A DNA stretch of 64,000 nucleotides from Bacteroidota bacterium (GTDB lineage Bacteria > Bacteroidota > Bacteroidia > Bacteroidales > UBA4417). The position numbers and the translations under genes are program-made. The notes below the pieces were generated by a model, which did no database searches, had not been told where the DNA came from, and was given only the letters and a program-made list of their open reading frames with translations. The stretch lies in NCBI GenBank assembly GCA_013376995.1, contig JACAAZ010000003.1, positions 263,640-327,639 of the forward strand, read 5' to 3'. Each line of letters opens with the position of its first letter. Within the stretch, counting starts at the first letter, position 1. Positions 1 to 10,000 of the stretch are shown here, piece by piece.

Positions 1-1
1 C

Positions 2-3000
2 CTTACCTATTCACCTCCTGCATTAACAGTTACCACACTTTTCAGGTTACAGCAAACTGACACCTATTGCAATCCTGACCAGCTTGTTACAACCAATAGC
101 GTTACCATTACTGTGCATGCACTTCTGGTTGCCGGAACGGCCTCAGCGAACCAGACCATATGCAACGGTGAAACGCCGGTTGCAATTATAGCTACAGCGC
201 CAACAGGCGGTAGCGGAACTTTCACGTACCAATGGCAGCAATCAACTGATGGAGGAACTACATGGTCAAATGTTGCTTCAGCCGGGAACAGCCTTACCTA
301 TTCACCTCCTGCATTAACAGTTACCACACTTTTCAGGTTACAGCAATCCGATACCTACTGCAATCCTGACCAGCTGGTTTCAACCAATAGCGTTATCATT
401 ACTGTGCATGCAGTCCTGGTTCCCGGTGTAGCTTCAACAAACCAGATCATCTGCAACGGGGAAACTCCGGCTGCAATAACAGCTGCAGCGCCAAACGGCG
501 GAAGCGGAGCTTTCACTTACCAATGGCAACAATCAACTAATGGCGGAACGACCTGGACGAATGTTGTTTCAGCCGGGAACAGCCTCACCTATTCACCACC
601 GGCATTGACTACCACAACTCTTTTCAGGTTACAGCAAACCGATACCTATTGTAACCCTGACCAGTTAGTTGTCACAAACACTGTTACCATTACTGTCCAT
701 GCAGTCCTTGTACCGGGAACAGCCACAGCCAACCAGGCCATCTGCAATGGTGAAACACCGACTGCAATCACAGCTACAGCTCCTGCTGGCGGTAGCGGAA
801 CTTTCACCTACCAATGGCAGCAATCAACCGACGGCGGAACTACCTGGTCAAATGTTGCTTCAGCAGGGAACAGCCTTACCTATTCACCTCCTGCATTAAC
901 AGTTACCACACTTTTCAGGTTACAGCAAACTGACACCTATTGCAATCCTGACCAGCTTGTTACAACCAATAGCGTTACCATTACTGTGCATGCACTCCTT
1001 GTTGCCGGAACAGCCTCAGCCAACCAGACCATATGCAACGGGGAAACCCCGGCAGCAATATCAGCAACAGCACCAACCGGCGGAAGCGGAGCTTTCACTT
1101 ATCAATGGCAGCTTTCAACTGATGGCGGAACTACATGGTCGAATGTTGCTTCAGCAGGGAACAGCCTTACCTATTCACCTCCTGCACTAACAGTTACCAC
1201 ACTTTTCAGGTTACAGCAAACCGATACCTACTGTAATCCTGACCAACTTGTCACAACGAATAACGTCACCATTACTGTTTACTCAGTTTTGGTTCCCGGA
1301 ACAGCCTCAGCGAACCAGACCATATGCAACAGTGAAACGCCGGTTGCAATTATAGCAGCAGCTCCAACAGGCGGAAGCGGAACATTCACTTACCAATGGC
1401 AACAATCAACTGATGGCGGAACTACCTGGTCGAACGTTGCTTCTGCAGGGAACAGTCTTACCTTTTCACCACCTGCATTAACAATTACAACACTTTTCAG
1501 GTTGCAGCAAACCGATACCTATTGTAATCCTGACCAGTTAGTTGTCACAAACACTGTTACCATTACTGTCCATGCAGTCCTTGTACCGGGAACAGCCACA
1601 GCCAACCAGGCCATCTGCAATGGTGAAACACCGACTGCAATCACAGCTACAGCTCCTGCTGGCGGTAGCGGAACTTTCACCTACCAATGGCAGCAATCAA
1701 CTGACGGCGGAACGACTTGGTCCGTTGTTTCTTCAGCCGGAAACAGTCTCAACTATTCACCTTCTGCATTAACAGTTACTACTCTTTTCAGGTTACTGCA
1801 AACTGACACCTATTGCAATCCTGACCAGTTAGTCGTTACAAATGCAGTGACAATTTCTGTATATCATTTAACTCCTGGAAATGCTACACCAGATCAAACC
1901 ATATGCTATGGGGAAACTCCAGCAATGCTAACAGCGACCGCTCCAACAGGCGGAAGCGGAATCTATACTTACCAATGGCAATTCTCAACCACGGGTGGTG
2001 CTTCATGGTCAAACGTTCTTATTGGTGGAACCAGCCTGACCTATTCTCCCGGATCACTCATAGCTAATACCTTATTCCGTTTAGAACAAACTGACACCTA
2101 TTGCAACCCGGATCAGGTTGTTTACACTAATAATGTAAGCGTGAATGTTTACACTATCCTGGTTGCGGGAGCTGCATCGGCTGATCAAACCTTATGTTAT
2201 GGTGAAACACCACTAATGCTTTTAGCAAACTCACCTACCGGTGGAAGTGGAATTTATACATACCAATGGCAATACTCAGTTACAGGAGGAGCTTCCTGGT
2301 CAAACGTAGCTAGTGGAGGCAATAATATTACATACGCTCCGGGACCACTTTTTGTAACAACTCTTTTCAGGTTGATGCAGACAGATACGTATTGTAACCC
2401 TGACCAGGTCCAATATACCAATATTATTACTATAACCGTATTCAGCCAGCTCGTTGCAGGGGTATCAGGAAATGACCAGGTCATCTGCTATGGTGAAACG
2501 CCCCTGATGCTAACCTCCACCCCTCTTACCGGTGGAAGTGGCACATACATTTACCAATGGCAATTTTCAACTGATGCAGGTATAACATGGTCCAATGTTA
2601 TCATTGGAGGTACCAGTCTAACATATTCACCTGGACCTTTAGCTGTTACAACCCTATTCCGGTTAATGCAGACAGACACTTACTGTACACCTGACCAATC
2701 TGTTTACACAAACAATGTTACAATTAATGTGCACAACTTGTTGGCTCCCGGAGCAGCAGCGTCTAACCAATCGATCTGTTATGGTGAGATCCCTGCTTTG
2801 CTTTCTGCCAATGCGCCAACCGGTGGAAGTGGTTCATATCAATACCAGTGGCAATTCTCCACGACTGCAGGTGCTTCTTGGTCGAATGTTGCCATTGGAG
2901 GTACAGCGCTAACCTATTTACCCGGAGCTCTGAATATTACTACTCAATACAGGCTAATGCAAACTGACACCTATTGCACACCTGATCAAGTAGTTTATAC

Positions 3001-6000
3001 AAACACTTTAACCTTAATCGTTTATAGTGAACTGTTTGCCGGGACTGCAAGTGGAGACCAGACAATATGTTATGGGGAGTCACCTGCAATGCTATCAGCA
3101 AACTCACCAACAGGTGGCAGCGGGACATTCTCGTACCAATGGCAGTACTCAACTACAGGTGGTGCTTCCTGGTCGAATGTTGCATTAAATGGGAATGCAC
3201 TAACTTATTCGCCCGGATCTCTTCTTACAACAACACTTTTCAGGCTGATGCAGACTGACAGTTATTGCAATCCTGATCAAATCTTGTTCACCAATACAGT
3301 AACCATTACAGTTTACAACCAACTATCTGCAGGTGTTGCCGGTTCAGATCAAACTATCTGTAATGGCGAGATCCCCATAATGCTTTCCTCCACTCCATTA
3401 ACAGGTGGAAGCGGGGCTTACCTTTATCAATGGCAATTCTCTGTTGATGCAGGAGTTACCTGGTCGAATGTCGGCATTGGAGGAAACTCGCTTAACTATT
3501 CCCCTGGACCATTATCTCAAACAACCATTTACAGGGTAATGCAATCTGATACTTATTGTACGCCTGATCAATTCGTATATACTAATACTGTTACAATTTC
3601 AGTTCATAACCTGCTCATACCCGGGCTTGCTGCTGCAAACCAGGTGATATGCTTTGGCGAGACCGCAGCGATGCTTTCCGCAAATGCACCAACAGGTGGT
3701 AGCGGAACTTATCTCTACCAGTGGCAATATTCAACAACTGCCGGTGCATCTTGGACCAATGTTGCCATAGGTGGCACATCTTTGAATTATTTTCCGGGAG
3801 TACTAACAAGTACAACATTATTCAGGCTGATGCAGATGGACAATTATTGTAATCCCGGCCAGGTTGTTTATACCAACATTATTACAATAACGGTTCATAA
3901 TCAGATGGTTGCCGGAGTGGCAAGTAGTGATCAGACCATTTGTTATGGAGAATCTCCCGTATTGCTTTTTGCTAATGCACCCATTGGTGGAAGCGGGACT
4001 TTTTCCTATCAATGGCAATACTCAACGACAGGAGGCGCATCCTGGATCAATGTTGCTACTGGTGGAAATACGTTGTCCTACTCACCAGGCCCATTGAATG
4101 TAACAACCCTGTTCAGGTTACAGCAGACCGATACTTACTGCAATCCTGACCAGGTTCTTTATACTAATGTCATCACAATTACTGTTTATAATCAGCTAAT
4201 ACCGGGAGTTGCAGGTACTGATCAAACCATATGCAACGGGGCGGTGCCGGTAATACTTTCAGCTTCTGCACCAACCGGAGGAAGTGGCAATTTCACATTC
4301 CAATGGCAGCTTTCTAATGATGGAGGAACCAGTTGGTCGAATGTTGCTGTTGGAGGAAATACCTTAACCTATTCACCTCCTGCTTTAACTGTTAGCACAA
4401 TGTTCAGGTTACGGCAAACAGACACCTACTGTTCACCCGACCAGGTTGTTAACACGAATATTGTTTCTATAACCGTACAAGGGACACTCATTCCAGGTGT
4501 TGCAAGTGCTGACCAGACCATCTGTTCAGGAGAAACACCTTCATTGCTCACTGCAACTGCACCAACGGGAGGAAGTGGATTATTCACCTATCAATGGCAA
4601 ACATCGACTAATGGTGGTATTACATGGTCAAATGTGCTGATTGGCGGGAATGCACTACTGTATTCACCTTCATCACTTACAAGTACAACCTTGTTCAGGC
4701 TTTTGCAGACTGATACCTATTGTATACCTGTTCAGACAGTAACTACCAACGTTGTGACCATTACTGTTCATTCACTTCTGGTTCCGGGTATTGCTGCCTC
4801 AAATCAAACGATATGCAATGGGGAAGTTCCGGCTGCAATAATTGCAAATGCCCCAACAGGAGGCAGTGGAACCTTCATTTACCAATGGCAACTTTCAACT
4901 GATGGTGGATCCAACTGGTCAAATGTAGCATCTGCCGGGAACAACCTGACCTATTCCCCTCCAGCCTTAACTTTAACTACGTATTACAGGCTTCAGGAAA
5001 CCGACACTTATTGTACACCCGACCAGGTCGTTACAACGAACAATGTCAATATAACCGTATATCCTATACTTGTGCCGGGAACGGCAGCTGCCAACCAGAC
5101 AATCTGCAACGGAGAAATTCCTTCAACCATTTCTGCTTCTGCCCCTACGGGTGGAAGTGGGACTTTTACCTGTCAATGGCAAATTTCTATTGATGGCGGC
5201 ACAACCTGGTCAAACATAGTTTCAGGAGGAAACAGCCTTTCCTATTCACCTCCGGCACTGACCATTACCTCCATGTTCAGGCTGAAGCAAACTGACACTT
5301 ACTGCACACCTGACCAGGTTGTTACTACAAACGGGATTACTATTACGGTTTATAGTACCCTGATACCGGGGACCGCATCTGCAAATCAGACTATCTGTAA
5401 CGGTGAAATACCAGCTTCGCTTACATCCACTGCTCCTACAGGTGGGAGTGGATCATATACCTATCAGTGGCAGCTCTCAACCGACGGCGGAGTAAGCTGG
5501 TTAAATATTGCATCTGCAGGTAACAGCCTCACTTATTCACCTCCTTCCCAGACAGTTACAACACAATACAGGTTGAGGCAAACTGATACCTATTGCAATC
5601 CCGGACAAGTTGTTACAACAAATACAGTTACATTAACTGTTCACAATATACTTCAGGCTGGCATTGCTGCTGCAAACCAGACCATCTGTTATGGAGAAAC
5701 CCCTGCAAGTATATCTGCCACTGCACCTTCAGGAGGCAGCGGGAACTTTGTCTACCAGTGGCAATTCTCAACCGATGCCGGTGCCACCTGGGCAAATGTC
5801 CCTTCAGGAGGTAACGCTTTGGTTTATTCACCGGCGGCACTTTTAGCTACCACAGTGTACAGGCTTATTCAAACAGATACTTATTGCACGCCCAACCAGG
5901 TTGTTATAAGTAACAATGTTATTATTACAGTATATAGTCAACTTTCAGCCGGAATGGCCGGTTCCAACCAGACTATCTGCTATGGTGAAGCCCCTGCTAT

Positions 6001-7090
6001 GCTTTCTGCCACACCTCTAACCGGGGGAAGCGGAAGCTACAGCTATCAATGGCAATATTCCATTAATGCCGGTATAACTTACACGAATGTTCCTTCGGGA
6101 GGCAATGCACTTACTTACTCACCCGGAGCCTTAACAACGAGCACCTTATACCGTTTGATGCAGTCTGACACCTATTGTAACCCGGACCAGGCAGTATACA
6201 CCAATGCAGTGAGCATCACAGTGTATAACTTATTGGTACCAGGGGTTGCCTCATCCAACCAGGCTATCTGCTATAATGAAATTCCTGCAACGATTGTAGC
6301 AACAGCACCTTCCGGAGGAAGCGGCACTTTCATGTACCAGTGGGAATTCTCGACAAATTCCGGAACTACATGGACCAGTGTACCTCTGAATGGAAACACC
6401 CTAACCTATACTCCCTCTGCATTAACTGTCAACACTTTGTTCAGGCTGATGGTAACCGACACTTATTGCAACCCGGATCAGGCAGTTTACACCAATGTTG
6501 TTACCATATCCGTATACAGCCAGCTGACACCTGGAGTTGCCATATCTAACCAAACCATTTGTTTTGGTGAATCACCGGCTATGCTGACTGCAACTGCACC
6601 TTTGGGTGGAAGCGGAACATTCACCTATCAATGGGAGAAATCGATTGATGGAGGGCTTAACTGGAGTACAATAGCTGGTGCTAACTCTTTAAGTTGCGCC
6701 CCAGGACCGCTCCAGGTCACAACTGAATTCAGAATTTTGCAGGTAGACACTTATTGTACACCTGACCAGGCAGTGATTTCCAACCCTGTCATTATTACTG
6801 TTTATGGTGAATTATTTGCAGGAGTTGCATCTGCCAGTCAATCTATCTGCTATGGAGCGATCCCGGCAATACTTTCGGTTACCATGCCAAGCGGAGGAAG
6901 TTCATCAATACAAAACCAATGGCAGTCAAAAGTTGGCACCGGAGCCTGGGTTAACATTACCGGAGCGACTGGTGTAACCTATACTCCCGGTCCGCTTTAC
7001 ATTACTACCAACTTCAGGGTAGTTCAAACTGACACTTATTGTTCTCCTGACCAGGTTGTTATCAGCAACGAAATCAATGTTGAAGTCCGC
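2..7090 (+). repeat. 24.4 tandem coding repeats, 291-bp period
   Basis: Units start at 122 and recur every 291 bp in the first six copies, later varying by a few codons. The first units are nearly identical in DNA, and identity falls toward the 3' end. Units 3 and 6 share an essentially unbroken identical stretch (about 655-827 and 1528-1700). Bases 1-~122 match 874-~995, so a three-unit block of 873 bp has duplicated. Sequence types also come in blocks: CNGE in units 1-6, CYGE dominating units 7-14, CNGE again in most of 15-19, and CYGE-like in most of 20-24. Unit 24 is degenerate. Confidence 0.92.
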
Positions 7091-10000
7091 ATACCTACGG
7101 CTTATGCCGGCCCTGATGATACTATCTGCGGTCTTGTTCCTTACAGCCTTGCCTATGCAACAGCTAACTTTGCTGTAAACTACACATGGAGCACTTCCGG
7201 AACCGGAACATTCTCCAGTCTTTACACCCTGAATCCAAATTACCTGCCCAGCCCGGCTGATATGAGCGCCGGTAGTGTTATTTTGACGCTAACCATTTCT
7301 GACATCTGTAATAATGTAGTAGTAGACCAGATGAACCTGAGTCTCGGGCAGCAGCCTGCCGCTTATTTCTCATACAGTACCCCTACCTGCAGCATTATAC
7401 CTGTATTTTTCACTGATCAATCCAGCGTTGGAAGCGGATATATTAAGACCTGGGTATGGAATTTCGGAGATGGTACATCGGATACCATTCATTTCCCGAA
7501 TAGCCCCAATATGTATCATACATTTGCCGGCCCCGGACCTGCATATATGGTAAAACTTACCGTATTTACCTCATTAGGCTGTAGTTCTGAGTTCCAGCAG
7601 GTAGTTACAACCTACCAGGCACCGGTAGCTAATTTCTACTATTCGAATATTGCCTGTGACAATCAGCCGGTTCAATTTACGAATTCATCCCAACTCAACG
7701 GAGCAGTGAGCCTGCAGCCGTGGATCTGGGACTTTGGAGATCCTACTTCAGGAACCAGTAATGTCTCCAATTTATTAAACCCGACTCATATATTCACTGA
7801 TACCGGGACCTATACGGTTACCCTGGTGGTTATCAATAGCAATAATTGCATGTCATCCATCACCAAACAGGTTAAAATCAACCCTCTGCCAGCTGTTGAT
7901 TACACTTATGACGTTTCATGCCTGGGTGATCCTGTTCATTTTGATCCGGACCCGGCAGTAATGCAGGTAGATTCTATAGGGAGCTGGTTATGGGATTTCG
8001 GGGATGGTGTTACCTCGCAGGTTCAGCATACAGTTCATATATATGGTGCACCTGGCTCCTACAATGTCACCCTTACTGTAACTGATCTGAAGGGATGTCC
8101 TAATTCTATCAGTCATACAGTTATCATTAATCCTTTACCTGTCGCACATTTCGATGCCGGCACTGCTAACTGTTCCGGAAATACCGTGCAGTTCAATGAG
8201 CTTACATCAACGACTACAGGCTATATCATCCAATGGATATGGAATTACGGTGATGGCAGTCCGCAGGATACAATCCTTTTCCCCAATGATCCCAATCCAA
8301 CGCATATTTATCCAAATGCTGGTATTTACAATGTTACATTAACTGTAAAAGCATCTGACAGTTGCTCGAATTCCGAGTCCATTGCTTTGCATATATACCC
8401 GGGACCACAGGCTAACTTTACAGTGGGGAATGCATGTGAAAACACTGCAGTTTTATTTACAGATATATCGCAGAGCAACGGCGGCGGAAATATTGTACAG
8501 TGGACCTGGAATTTTGGAGATCCGAATTCAGGAGTTAATAATACTTCTCCACTCCAAAATCCTACACATACCTTCTCAGGAACAGGTTATTACACTATCC
8601 ACCTGACAACCTTAACTTCAAATGGTTGCGTAGGTGAAAAATCTACCCAGGTTTTTGTAAAATCGAAACCACCGGTTGATTTCACTGTTCAAAGTACCTG
8701 CCAGAATATTGGTGCTGCTTTCCATCCTAATACGTTAGTGATGGATACCTTAACCATCGCAAGCTGGAGTTGGAACTTCGGTGACGGAGGTACATCCTTA
8801 CTTCAATCTCCGACCCATACCTATACTAACTCGGGGGTGTTTACTGTAACTCTGACGGTTCAGGATACAGCCGGCTGTTTTAATACGATCAGCAAAACAG
8901 TAACCATTGTTCCACAGCCTGTTTCGAACTTTGAATACAGCCAGCCGGCTTGTAACCAGTCATCGATCCAGTTTACAAGCATGGCAACAGTAAGCAGTGG
9001 TTACATTGTCAGCTGGACCTGGCAATTTGGTGACGGAACATCGGTTATTGTGACCAATACCGGCAACCCGAATGTTTCACACACCTATGCAAATTTTGGA
9101 ACCTTTAATGCTACTTTGACTGTATTAACCAATAATGGATGCAGCCAATCCTTTACAAAACCCGTTATTGTCTCTGCAACTCCACTCGGAAGCTTTACAT
9201 TCTCAGCAAGTTGCCTGAACATACCAGTTCAGTTTACTGATATCTCTCAGGCAGGTAGTGGTGTACTGACTGAATGGCTCTGGAATTTTGGCGATCCAAC
9301 AACAGGTACTGCAAATCAATCTACACTTCCAAATCCTACCCATACCTTCTCAAATACAGGAACCAATTTCACGGTTAAGCTTAAGGTAACCAACAGCAAT
9401 GGCTGTTATGATACGGTTCAGCAGCTGGTTACCCTGAGTCCTTTACCAGCTGTGGATTTCGATTACACACAAGGATGTCAGAATGATACCACCCACTTTG
9501 TAAGTTCAACGCACGTAACCGTGGCCAATGTTTCTGCCTGGCTATGGAATTTTGGCGACGGAACTACTTCTACAGAGGTTGACCCGGTTCATATTTACCA
9601 AAGCACGGGAACTTTCACGGTTTCCCTGACTATTACTGCTTTGAATGGCTGTCAGAATACAAAGACCCATATCGTTACCATCACTTTGGGGCCGGTTTCA
9701 CAGTTCCAGATATCCAATGAACGTTGCACTGCTGAGCCTATACATTTTACAGATATTTCGACTCTGTCAGGCGGCCAGTTTACATGGTGGCACTGGTATT
9801 TCGGTGATGGACATGATACGCTTATCCTTACCCCAGTCAACCCTGATATCTACCATACCTATTCACAAAGTGGCACTTTCATAGTGAAACTGCATGTTTA
9901 TACATCGACAGGTTGTGAAGCTGAAAGTCAGCAGACGATCATTATTTCACCCAGCCCTATTTCTGCATTCACCTTTGAAAACACCTGTGCAAATGAAGTA

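Noticed and set aside
2-7090. CRISPR-like regular repeats
   Set aside because: The 291-bp period is in frame and encodes protein domains; there are no unique spacers or cas genes.
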